Shown piece by piece: positions 1 to 6,727 of a DNA stretch of 9,377 bases. The DNA comes from DUOD01 sp050945235. GTDB lineage: Bacteria; Bacillota; Clostridia; DUOD01. Both the position numbers and the translations under genes were made by a program. Each line of letters opens with the position of its first letter. Positions within the stretch are counted from its first letter, which is position 1. Below the pieces are notes generated by a model. It saw only the letters and a program-made list of their open reading frames with translations. It searched no databases and was not told the origin of the DNA. Where the stretch lies: NCBI GenBank assembly GCA_050945235.1, contig JBMNSO010000072.1:1-9377 (forward strand). The letters run 5' to 3'.

Positions 1-27
1 TCTTTAAAATACCAACCTTCGCAATTA

Positions 28-58
28 TAGTATCTTACTCTTCCAAAACTTTTATTCA
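28..58 (-). promoter_or_regulatory. Candidate sigma-G-type promoter for a gene left of the window
   Basis: On the minus strand TGAATA (58-53) is followed after 18 bases by GATACTA (34-28). The B. subtilis sigma-G consensus is roughly GHATR, 17-18 bases, CATHHTA, so the -35 matches fully and the -10 misses only the leading C. In B. subtilis the gene after mfd is spoVT, which is sigma-G dependent, so this is where its promoter would be expected if the same gene follows here. The gene itself is not in the window. The rest of bases 1-117 shows no convincing coding sequence and only a weak 5-bp stem. Confidence 0.4.
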
Positions 59-117
59 TGTTATATATTTTTTCTATAATTACAAATTTTTACACAATTC
101 GGGATGTGTGAGTATTT

Positions 118-1155
118 TCATATATTTTTTTCAAATTTTTTTATATCAGCTGCTTTTCTCCATGTATCCAGCTGTTGTTCCCATTTCTCATTATTCTTTT
201 CAAGCAATATATTATTGGTTATCCTTTCTTTAACTTCTTCTAAGGAAAGGATCCTTTCAGGGGTCTTTTCTTCAAGTTTTATTATATGGTATCCAAAGTC
301 GGTTTTGACTAAATCGCTGATCTCACCTACCTTTAAAGCAAAGGCTGCATCCTTAAAAGGTTGGACCAAATTACCGTTTTCATTAAAGGGTTCAAGTTCT
401 CCCCCTAATTCTTTAGACCCAGGATCGTCGGAATATTCCTTGGCAAGTTGAGCAAAATCCTCCCCGGCCTTTGCCTTGGCCAATACTTCTTCAGCCCTAG
501 GTTTGATCTTATCATACTCCCCTTTCTTTTCCTCTTCAGTAAGATTATACTTTTCCTCATCAATACCGATTAATATATGTCTAACCTTTACTGTTTCCTT
601 TTCTTTAAACAAAATTTCTTTATTGTCCTCATAATAATCCTTGATCTCTTCCTCTGTAACTTTTACATCCTTTGTATACTTTTCCTTTAGTTTCTCAATT
701 AAAAGGGACTCCAGGATATATTCTTCATACTTTTCTTCGGTTAGGTTTTGCATTTCCAGCATTTCTTTAAAGGTATCGTCGCCATAGTATTCCTTGTAAT
801 TCTTTAATAACTCCTTGGTTTCCTGCTTGTCCTCTTCATCGGCAACAATGTTTTCCTTTTCCAACTGTTGTAGCAATATCCTATAATCAATCAGGCTGTC
901 CAATATATCATTTTTAATATCATCGAGTAAAGATTTTGTATCTTTATCCTTTTCATCCTCTTCGGTTATTCCATAGCTCTGTTTTACCATATCCAGGTTG
1001 TCAAGAAGTTCACCCTTCAGTATCTCATCTCCATTAACCGTAGCCACTACCAGTTTCCTGTCAACATCAGGATTTACCTTCACCAAACCGCATCCCATTG
1101 CAGTTAGAGATATTATTAATATGGCAAGCATCAATAATATTCCTTTTTTCAACAC
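118..1155 (-). CDS. Parvulin-type peptidyl-prolyl isomerase, secreted lipoprotein (PrsA/SurA-like)
   Basis: A folding catalyst expected on the outer face of the membrane, where PrsA-like proteins help newly exported proteins fold. Residues 1-21 form a signal peptide (MLKKG, then a hydrophobic stretch) and C22 in TAMGC is the probable lipid-attachment cysteine; the lipobox is atypical at -3 (Ala) and -2 (Met). Residues about 34-180 resemble the helical, highly charged SurA N-terminal domain. The parvulin domain spans about 191-297, from VRHILIGIDEE to TDFGYHIIKLEEK, with the family histidines H193 and H290 and the SDDPGSKELGGELEPF segment. After the first strand it has a charged extension around 200-220 typical of many clostridial members. 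A C-terminal helical tail follows. The 345 residues are somewhat longer than B. subtilis PrsA (292). Start is GTG. I give no symbol because such genomes often hold several paralogues. Confidence 0.93.
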   Translation of the reverse strand: MLKKGILLMLAILIISLTAMGCGLVKVNPDVDRKLVVATVNGDEILKGELLDNLDMVKQSYGITEEDEKDKDTKSLLDDIKNDILDSLIDYRILLQQLEKENIVADEEDKQETKELLKNYKEYYGDDTFKEMLEMQNLTEEKYEEYILESLLIEKLKEKYTKDVKVTEEEIKDYYEDNKEILFKEKETVKVRHILIGIDEEKYNLTEEEKKGEYDKIKPRAEEVLAKAKAGEDFAQLAKEYSDDPGSKELGGELEPFNENGNLVQPFKDAAFALKVGEISDLVKTDFGYHIIKLEEKTPERILSLEEVKERITNNILLEKNNEKWEQQLDTWRKAADIKKFEKNI

Positions 1156-1161
1156 TATCCT

Positions 1162-1167
1162 CTCCTT
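1162..1167 (-). promoter_or_regulatory. Ribosome binding site of the parvulin lipoprotein gene
   Basis: AAGGAG lies 6 bases before a GTG codon at 1155-1153. It supports GTG as the start; the resulting N-terminus MLKKG is a proper positively charged signal-peptide n-region. Confidence 0.88.
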
Positions 1168-1212
1168 AAAGATTGCTATTGTATTTTACAACACATTTAT
1201 TATATATAAAAA

Positions 1213-4200
1213 CTATTGGCTGTGCAAATCAGCAATTTCCTTTACAAATTCCTGCAATGCAAGTATCGACCTCTCATCTCCCTTTATATTAGGCTTAAAA
1301 ATATAAAAGGGCGGTTTGGTTGCGGAAAAAGTTACCTGGTTTTTATATTTTTCCATTACTCTGTTTATTGATAGTGGATGTATTCCCTTATTGCCACTGA
1401 GCTTTAATTGATATATCTGATCTTGTTGGATAATTTCGAATATATCGGCCTGCTGGGCCAGTGCTTTTAAATAGGCAATGTTTACCAAGTTTGACACCGA
1501 AATAGGTATGTCTCCAAACCTGTCTTCCAGCTCCTCCTCTACATCAAATTTGTCCCGGAGTACATTTATTGAAGCTATCTTTTTATACATTTCTAACCTT
1601 TGTCCGTCATCCCTTATATAATCCTTTGGAATATAGGCGCTGAGGTTCATATTAACCGTACATTCTTTATGTTCTTGGGGTATATCCCCCCTCAATTCTC
1701 CTATGGTCTGCTCCAACAGTTTGCAGTACAGGTCATATCCTATAGTGGCCATATGACCATGCTGCTCAGGCCCTAACAGGTTCCCAGCACCCCTTATTTC
1801 TAGGTCCTTCATGGCTATTTTGAACCCCGAGCCAAATTCAGTAAACTCCTTTATTGCATGAAGTCTCTTTTCCGCTATTTCCGATAATATTTTGTCTTTC
1901 CTATATGTCAAATAAGCATATGCCAAGCGATTAGACCGGCCTACCCTACCCCTCAATTGATAAAGCTGTGACAACCCAAATCTGTCGCTATCGTACACAA
2001 TAATGGTATTCACATTTGGTATATCCAGGCCTGTTTCAATTATAGTGGAACACACCAGTACATCATACCTGCCTTCCATAAAGTCAATCATCACATCCTC
2101 CAGGAGTGTTTCATTCATCTGTCCATGGGCCACCGCTACTCTTGCCTCGGGCACCAGGCGTGTTACCACTACAGCAAACTTTTCAATGCTCCTCACCCTG
2201 TTATACACAAAATACACCTGGCCGTTTCTACCCAATTCCCTTAAAATGGCATCCCTTATTAGTTGCTCGTTATATTCTACTACATATGTTTGTACCGGGT
2301 ATCTTTCCTCCGGAGGGTTTTCCAGTATGCTCATATCCCTTATACCTACCATGGACATATGAAGGGTTCGGGGTATAGGTGTCGCAGTTAGTGTTAGTAC
2401 ATCTACATTTGTTCTCATGTTTTTTATCTTTTCCTTGTGGGCAACACCAAATCTTTGTTCCTCATCCACTATTAAAAGGCCTAGATCTTTAAAACTTACA
2501 TCCGCCTGCAGCAGTCTATGGGTACCTATAACAATATCGATTAAGCCATTTTTCACATTCCGCAGAATTGTCCTTTGCTCTCCCGCCGTTTTAAACCTGC
2601 TAAGCACTTCCACCGTTACCGGGAAATCCTTGAACCTATTTATCAGGGTATTATAATGCTGTTGAGCCAAAATAGTGGTTGGAACAAGAAATGCTACCTG
2701 TTTCCCATCCATAACAGCTTTAAAGGCGGCTCTTATGGCCACTTCTGTCTTGCCATATCCCACGTCGCCGCACAACAGTCTGTCCATGGGCTTATCAGTC
2801 TCCATGTCAAGTTTCACTTCCTCTATGGCTTGTAGTTGATCAGGTGTTTCCTCATAAGGAAATAACTCCTCAAACTGCCGTTGCCATATGGTATCCTTAT
2901 TAAATCTATGGCCCTTTATAGTCTGTCGAGCAGCATACAGTCTCAGCAAATCCTCTGCCATCTCTTTTATGGATTCCTTTACCCTGGACTTTAGCCTGTT
3001 CCATTCACTACCTCCCATCCTCGACAGTTTCGGGGCCTTACCTTCAATGCCTATATACTTTTGTATCAGATCCATCTGGTCTGCCGGGACATAAAGGCTG
3101 TCTCCGCCCAGATACTTAATATGAAGATAATCCCTGGCTTGGCCTTCAACCTCCAGCTTTACCAAGCCTGTGAAAAGGCCTATGCCATGGTTTTCATGGA
3201 CTACATAGTCACCGGGTTTAAGGTCGGTAAAAATATTTATTTTGTCCGCCGACCTTTGTTTTTTTACCTTGGTACGCTTTTTCTTTATACCATAAATCTC
3301 GTTATCGCTTATAACTACAAAACCAAACTCGGGATATTCAAAGCCCTTGCTTATGCTTCCCGGGTAGGCCACTACTTGACCTGGGAGAATATCCCTTTCT
3401 TTATCTTCTGTGAAAATGCATTCGATATTCATATCCCGTAAGGCTTTTACTATGTTAAGCCCCCTGGATTTTGTACCGATCAACAACAGCACACTATATT
3501 TTTTATCTTTCCATATTTTCAGATCTTCAGCTAAAAGCTCTATCTGCCCATGGAAGGAATGCATGGTCCGGGTCACAAAACTTACCTGTCTGCTAACATC
3601 AAAACCTGTGAAAGAACGAGGAAGGGTATTAAGTACTACTTTGACACAAGGGTGTGTCAATACCTTATCCATAAGACCATGGTAGCTAATCATCAAGTCA
3701 TATTGTTGTTTTAAGACCTTTCCTTCTACCAGAAGTGTTTTAAAATTCTCATCAAATTCCAAATGAACATTTTCCACCCGCTGTTTAACCCTTTCGGGCT
3801 CATCAATAAATATGACACCATCGCCATCTAAGTAGTCAAAGAATGTAAAAACTTCATTATATAGAATAGGCAGCAATTCCTCAATACCCTCAAAATAATA
3901 GATGTTATCCTGGGCATCCAGCATTGGCTGCAATTTGGTTAGCAAACCGTCAGTGCTGTATATACCCTGCTCGTTTATAGATCGGATATATTCCATAATT
4001 GGTCCTTTTATTTCTTTTTGAGCTTTTTGAAAAACATCGTCCGGCATGGTAACCTCCCTTGCCGGTAAAATTGAAAAGGATGAAAGTTTTTGAATAGATC
4101 TTTGAGAATTAAGATCAAACTGTCTAATGGAATCCACTTCATCATCAAATAATTCCAATCTCACAGGGTTTTCCATTGCAGCACCGAACACATCGATGAT

Positions 4201-4728
4201 CCCTCCCCTGACACTAAACTGGCCCTTTCCTTCTATCATGTCAACCCTTTCATAGCCGCCCCTTACCAAGCTTTTGATAAACCGAGCCATATTTAGTTTA
4301 TCCCCTATGGTAAATGATTGGATACCCTCACTAAATTGATGGGGTGGAATAGTAGCCGTTAACAATGCCTCTACAGGAGCAATGATAACCTTGGCTTGCC
4401 TTAAGCACAAACTCCCAAGAACAGTAATCCTTTGTTCCCAAATATCATTGCTATGGGCGGTCACATTATAAAACAGCAATTCCCTGTTGGGAAATAGTAA
4501 TACATTATCTCCCAGGAAAAAGGACAAATCTTCAAGCATCTTCTTGGCCTGCATATCGTTATATGTAATTATTAACATAGGTTTATCCATCTGGGATTTT
4601 AATATGGAAATCACATGACACTTTTGTGCTTCTGATAACCCTACCAAAGAAACATTGCATGCTTTTGCTAAACTGTCGACTGCAGTCTTGATGTGCTGCG
4701 ACCCCATCATGGGCTTTAAAGCAATCAA
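1213..4728 (-). CDS. mfd: Transcription-repair coupling factor Mfd
   Basis: A DNA translocase that removes RNA polymerase stalled at lesions and recruits UvrA for nucleotide excision repair. In B. subtilis it also promotes stress-associated mutagenesis. The 1171 residues match full-length family members (about 1150-1180). Order of domains: UvrB-like N-terminal region (to about 350, including GQFSVRGGIIDVF at 169-181), RNA polymerase interaction domain at about 500-570 (DYVVHENHGIGLF), SF2 helicase core with Walker A GDVGYGKT (654-661), DEEQ (755-758), TATPIPRT (781-788) and motif VI QLRGRVGRS (924-932), then the C-terminal regulatory domain around 1020-1130. No frameshift or missing motif seen. 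The start is TTG. Upstream is the small membrane protease-like gene (48 bases). Downstream, after 57 bases with no hairpin, is the parvulin lipoprotein, so the two are likely co-transcribed. Confidence 0.98.
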   Translation of the reverse strand: MIALKPMMGSQHIKTAVDSLAKACNVSLVGLSEAQKCHVISILKSQMDKPMLIITYNDMQAKKMLEDLSFFLGDNVLLFPNRELLFYNVTAHSNDIWEQRITVLGSLCLRQAKVIIAPVEALLTATIPPHQFSEGIQSFTIGDKLNMARFIKSLVRGGYERVDMIEGKGQFSVRGGIIDVFGAAMENPVRLELFDDEVDSIRQFDLNSQRSIQKLSSFSILPAREVTMPDDVFQKAQKEIKGPIMEYIRSINEQGIYSTDGLLTKLQPMLDAQDNIYYFEGIEELLPILYNEVFTFFDYLDGDGVIFIDEPERVKQRVENVHLEFDENFKTLLVEGKVLKQQYDLMISYHGLMDKVLTHPCVKVVLNTLPRSFTGFDVSRQVSFVTRTMHSFHGQIELLAEDLKIWKDKKYSVLLLIGTKSRGLNIVKALRDMNIECIFTEDKERDILPGQVVAYPGSISKGFEYPEFGFVVISDNEIYGIKKKRTKVKKQRSADKINIFTDLKPGDYVVHENHGIGLFTGLVKLEVEGQARDYLHIKYLGGDSLYVPADQMDLIQKYIGIEGKAPKLSRMGGSEWNRLKSRVKESIKEMAEDLLRLYAARQTIKGHRFNKDTIWQRQFEELFPYEETPDQLQAIEEVKLDMETDKPMDRLLCGDVGYGKTEVAIRAAFKAVMDGKQVAFLVPTTILAQQHYNTLINRFKDFPVTVEVLSRFKTAGEQRTILRNVKNGLIDIVIGTHRLLQADVSFKDLGLLIVDEEQRFGVAHKEKIKNMRTNVDVLTLTATPIPRTLHMSMVGIRDMSILENPPEERYPVQTYVVEYNEQLIRDAILRELGRNGQVYFVYNRVRSIEKFAVVVTRLVPEARVAVAHGQMNETLLEDVMIDFMEGRYDVLVCSTIIETGLDIPNVNTIIVYDSDRFGLSQLYQLRGRVGRSNRLAYAYLTYRKDKILSEIAEKRLHAIKEFTEFGSGFKIAMKDLEIRGAGNLLGPEQHGHMATIGYDLYCKLLEQTIGELRGDIPQEHKECTVNMNLSAYIPKDYIRDDGQRLEMYKKIASINVLRDKFDVEEELEDRFGDIPISVSNLVNIAYLKALAQQADIFEIIQQDQIYQLKLSGNKGIHPLSINRVMEKYKNQVTFSATKPPFYIFKPNIKGDERSILALQEFVKEIADLHSQ

Positions 4729-4738
4729 ATTTAGTGTT

Positions 4739-4747
4739 ACCTCCTCT
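4739..4747 (-). promoter_or_regulatory. Ribosome binding site of mfd deciding a TTG start
   Basis: AGAGGAGGT is strongly complementary to the 16S rRNA tail and lies 10 bases before TTG at 4728-4726. The first ATG codons in frame (4710 and 4707) are 28 or more bases away, too far for this site, so TTG is preferred. Confidence 0.78.
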
Positions 4748-4776
4748 TTTTTTAGCAGTTCTTAAAAGGGTGGGGA

Positions 4777-5160
4777 TTACATTTTTTTTAGCACCGCCCA
4801 ATTCCACAATACATGGCTCAAAGAAGCAGCTATCATGCCCACATGCCAATTTTTAAACAGCACAAATCCAAGCGTTGTAATAGCACCGAATATTGAATGG
4901 CTTACAACGCTTATGACAGATGCCGTAAGATTAATTTTTTTATCCGAGTTAAAATAATCATATATCCCTTCTATAATGCCAAAGGATATATGGGTCAACA
5001 ATACAATACCACCCAGTCCCAGGGTTACAAAGGTTTTCAGCCCTTCTTCTATAAAAGGCACAATACAAACTATGGCATTATTGCCAGCGGCTTTTATAGC
5101 AGCTTTATTAATAAAATAGCATAGTGCAGCAACTACTACTACGGATATGATACTATTCAT
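4777..5160 (-). CDS. Very short PrsW-like (glutamic-type) intramembrane protease candidate
   Basis: A 127-residue, strongly hydrophobic protein with perhaps four or five membrane segments (about 3-22, 29-55, 56-68, 78-103, 106-122). Four motifs fall in the order and form seen in PrsW-family proteases: EEGLK (38-42, EExxK), FGIIE (60-64, FxxxE), HSIFG (88-92, HxxxG) and HVLWN (116-120, HxxWN). PrsW of B. subtilis, around 200 residues, cuts the anti-sigma factor RsiW at the membrane. This protein is much shorter, roughly a core with little else. The CPBP/Rce1 family is the main alternative, but that family has EExxxR and FxxxH rather than EExxK and FxxxE. Start is ATG, 19 bases after the pth stop; the ribosome site is weak (AGGA 10 bases upstream), which suggests low expression. 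mfd follows after 48 bases. Substrate and activity are unknown; B. subtilis has fin (yabK) at this locus. Confidence 0.75.
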   Translation of the reverse strand: MNSIISVVVVAALCYFINKAAIKAAGNNAIVCIVPFIEEGLKTFVTLGLGGIVLLTHISFGIIEGIYDYFNSDKKINLTASVISVVSHSIFGAITTLGFVLFKNWHVGMIAASLSHVLWNWAVLKKM

Positions 5161-5179
5161 TGCAGAATATTCCTACAAC

Positions 5180-5737
5180 TTAATTATACTTATTCATGGC
5201 ACTGACAACACCTTCACAAATAATACATTCCGCCGCACAGGCCGCTCTCTCAATACTTTTCTTAATTAATGGCACGTCCTCTTTATCGAAATCGGATGTT
5301 ACATATTGGGCAAGATCGATGTCATATTCCGGCTTACCAATACCTATTCGTATTCTCGGGAAGTCTTCACTGGCTATTTGGTATATGACAGACCTCATTC
5401 CATTATGGGTTCCAGCACTGCCCTTGGCTCTTATACGGACATCTCCAACTTTCAAGTCTATATCATCATATATTAGTATGAGGTCGCTGGGCTCTAACCT
5501 ATACCATCTAAGTATATCCACAACACTATGGCCGCTCAGATTCATAAAGGTTTGAGGTTTTACCAGCATTACCCTTTGGCCTCCAATTGTTCCTTCGCCT
5601 GTCAATGCCTTGTGTTTAATTTTATTTACAGCAATACCATTCCTCCCGGCTAAGGTATCTATTACATGAAACCCTAGGTTATGTCTGGTGTTTTCATATC
5701 TCATCCCAGGATTCCCAAGCCCAACTACAACAAACAT
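5180..5737 (-). CDS. pth: Peptidyl-tRNA hydrolase
   Basis: Cleaves the ester bond of peptidyl-tRNAs dropped from stalled ribosomes, recycling tRNA in the cytoplasm. With the start at MFVVVGLGNPG it has 185 residues, the typical size of bacterial Pth. Key residues are present: N9 in GLGNPG, catalytic H19 in ENTRHNLGF, N66 in KPQTFMNLSG, D91/D92 in LIYDDIDL and N112 in GSAGTHNGMRS. In that last motif the residue before His is Thr rather than the more common Gly, a mild variation. The gene sits between prs and the small membrane protein gene, as pth commonly follows prs (or ctc) and precedes mfd in Firmicutes. B. subtilis has ctc between prs and pth; here it is absent. Confidence 0.97.
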   Translation of the reverse strand: MFVVVGLGNPGMRYENTRHNLGFHVIDTLAGRNGIAVNKIKHKALTGEGTIGGQRVMLVKPQTFMNLSGHSVVDILRWYRLEPSDLILIYDDIDLKVGDVRIRAKGSAGTHNGMRSVIYQIASEDFPRIRIGIGKPEYDIDLAQYVTSDFDKEDVPLIKKSIERAACAAECIICEGVVSAMNKYN

Positions 5738-5742
5738 GATAG

Positions 5743-5748
5743 CTCCTC
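5743..5748 (-). promoter_or_regulatory. Ribosome binding site deciding the pth start
   Basis: GAGGAG, whose first G is the last base of the prs stop, lies 5 bases before ATG at 5737-5735. It favours this ATG over an in-frame codon at 5782 that would overlap prs by 35 bases and add 15 residues not seen in the family. Confidence 0.92.
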
Positions 5749-6701
5749 TATTCAAACAGAATACTAACCGGTAAATCTTCATATATTCTGTCTATAGCCT
5801 CAGCAAATATCGGTGCCACCGATAACACCTTTATCTTTTGAGATTTCTTTTCTTCAGTGAGGGGCACAGTATTGGTAATTACTACTTCTTTTATGGGCGA
5901 CTCCTCTATATTCTTTATAGCAGGACCTGAGAGCACACCATGGGTACAACAGGCGTATACTTCCTTAGCCCCACGTTCCATAATAGCCTTTGCCCCCTGG
6001 ACCAATGTACCCGCAGTATCTATAAGGTCGTCAATTAATATGCATCTTTTATTCTTAATATCGCCAATAATATTCATTACCTCCGCCACATTGGCCTTAG
6101 GCCTGCGCTTATCAACTATAGCCAAGGGCGCATTTAGTCTGTTGGCAAAGTTCCTCGATCTTGTTACACTGCCAAGATCCGGTGCTACTACTACCAAATC
6201 GTCACCTTCAAAGTTATTGTTTACAAAATAGCTGGCCAATATAGGTCCACCAACTAAGTGATCCACCGGCACATTAAAAAAACCTTGGATCTGAGAGGCG
6301 TGGAGGTCCATGGTCAATGCCCTGTCCGCACCTGCTGTGGTAATCAGGTCTGCAACAAGTTTAGCGGTAATTGGGTCCCTGGCCTTGGCCTTCCTATCCT
6401 GTCTTGCATATCCATAATAAGGGATTACCGCTGTTATTCTTCCGGCGGAAGCCCTTTTAAAGGCATCCATCATAATTAACAATTCCATAAGATTATCATT
6501 TACCGGGGCACAGGTAGACTGAATGACAAATACATCTGAACCCCTAACCGTTTCCTTTATATTAACAGAAATCTCACCGTCACTAAAGGTTTTTACAGAA
6601 GCTTCGCCTAATGGAACCCCAACATGTTCGGCTATTTCTTTAGCCAACTGAATGTTGGAATTACCTGAGAATATTTTTATATCATTGCCATGTGTTATCA
6701 T
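5748..6701 (-). CDS. prs: Ribose-phosphate pyrophosphokinase (PRPP synthetase)
   Basis: Transfers pyrophosphate from ATP to ribose-5-phosphate to give PRPP, the precursor for purines, pyrimidines, NAD, histidine and tryptophan. At 317 residues it is the usual class I length. Visible motifs are the N-terminal IKIFSGNSN, the ATP-site region YGYARQDRKAKARDPI (96-111), DLHASQIQGFF (132-142) with H134, the flexible-loop VDKRRPKANV with K198 and R200, and the PRPP-binding loop ILIDDLIDTAGTL (221-233). All expected active-site residues appear intact. Its TAG stop supplies the first G of the ribosome site of pth, with only 10 bases between the genes, so translation is probably coupled. Context: PurR, whose inducer is PRPP, is encoded three genes upstream. 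Class I enzymes are allosterically inhibited by ADP; this is family knowledge. Confidence 0.98.
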   Translation of the reverse strand: MITHGNDIKIFSGNSNIQLAKEIAEHVGVPLGEASVKTFSDGEISVNIKETVRGSDVFVIQSTCAPVNDNLMELLIMMDAFKRASAGRITAVIPYYGYARQDRKAKARDPITAKLVADLITTAGADRALTMDLHASQIQGFFNVPVDHLVGGPILASYFVNNNFEGDDLVVVAPDLGSVTRSRNFANRLNAPLAIVDKRRPKANVAEVMNIIGDIKNKRCILIDDLIDTAGTLVQGAKAIMERGAKEVYACCTHGVLSGPAIKNIEESPIKEVVITNTVPLTEEKKSQKIKVLSVAPIFAEAIDRIYEDLPVSILFE

Positions 6702-6707
6702 TTGTAA

Positions 6708-6714
6708 ACCTCCT
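6708..6714 (-). promoter_or_regulatory. Ribosome binding site deciding the prs start
   Basis: AGGAGGT lies 6 bases before ATG at 6701-6699. An upstream in-frame codon at 6755 would add 18 residues that overlap glmU, lack family similarity and include this ribosome site inside the coding region, so ATG at 6701 is chosen. Confidence 0.93.
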
Positions 6715-6727
6715 GATCTTTCGTTAT

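Noticed and set aside
1..59. Minus-strand open stretch starting with ATG at 59 and running off the left edge (reads MNKSFGRVRYYNCEGWYF).
   Set aside because: No ribosome binding site, no recognisable similarity, not like the SpoVT N-terminus, and it overlaps the promoter-like sequence; only about 19 codons visible.
92..109. Possible terminator after the parvulin gene (stem ACACA/TGTGT on either side of an 8-base loop).
   Set aside because: Only 5 bp with two C-G pairs and a mixed AAAAATTTG tail in the transcript; too weak to call.
1170..1192. TTGTA-AAA-TACAA inverted repeat and TACAAT between mfd and the parvulin gene.
   Set aside because: Short, A/T-only apart from one G and one C, no matching -35; not strong enough for a promoter or operator call.
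998..1306. Plus-strand ORFs of 60-126 codons throughout the window, such as 998-1306, 3061-3441 and 5857-6231.
   Set aside because: All lie opposite well-recognised conserved genes, have no recognisable product and look like antisense shadows.
4583..4849. 88-residue minus-strand ORF bridging the membrane protein gene and the start of mfd.
   Set aside because: It is out of frame with both well-supported genes, overlaps the mfd ribosome site and has no family features.
5187..5212. TTGTCA and TATAAT on the minus strand inside the end of pth, possible promoter for the small membrane protein gene.
   Set aside because: The spacer is only 14 bases, too short for a sigma-A promoter.
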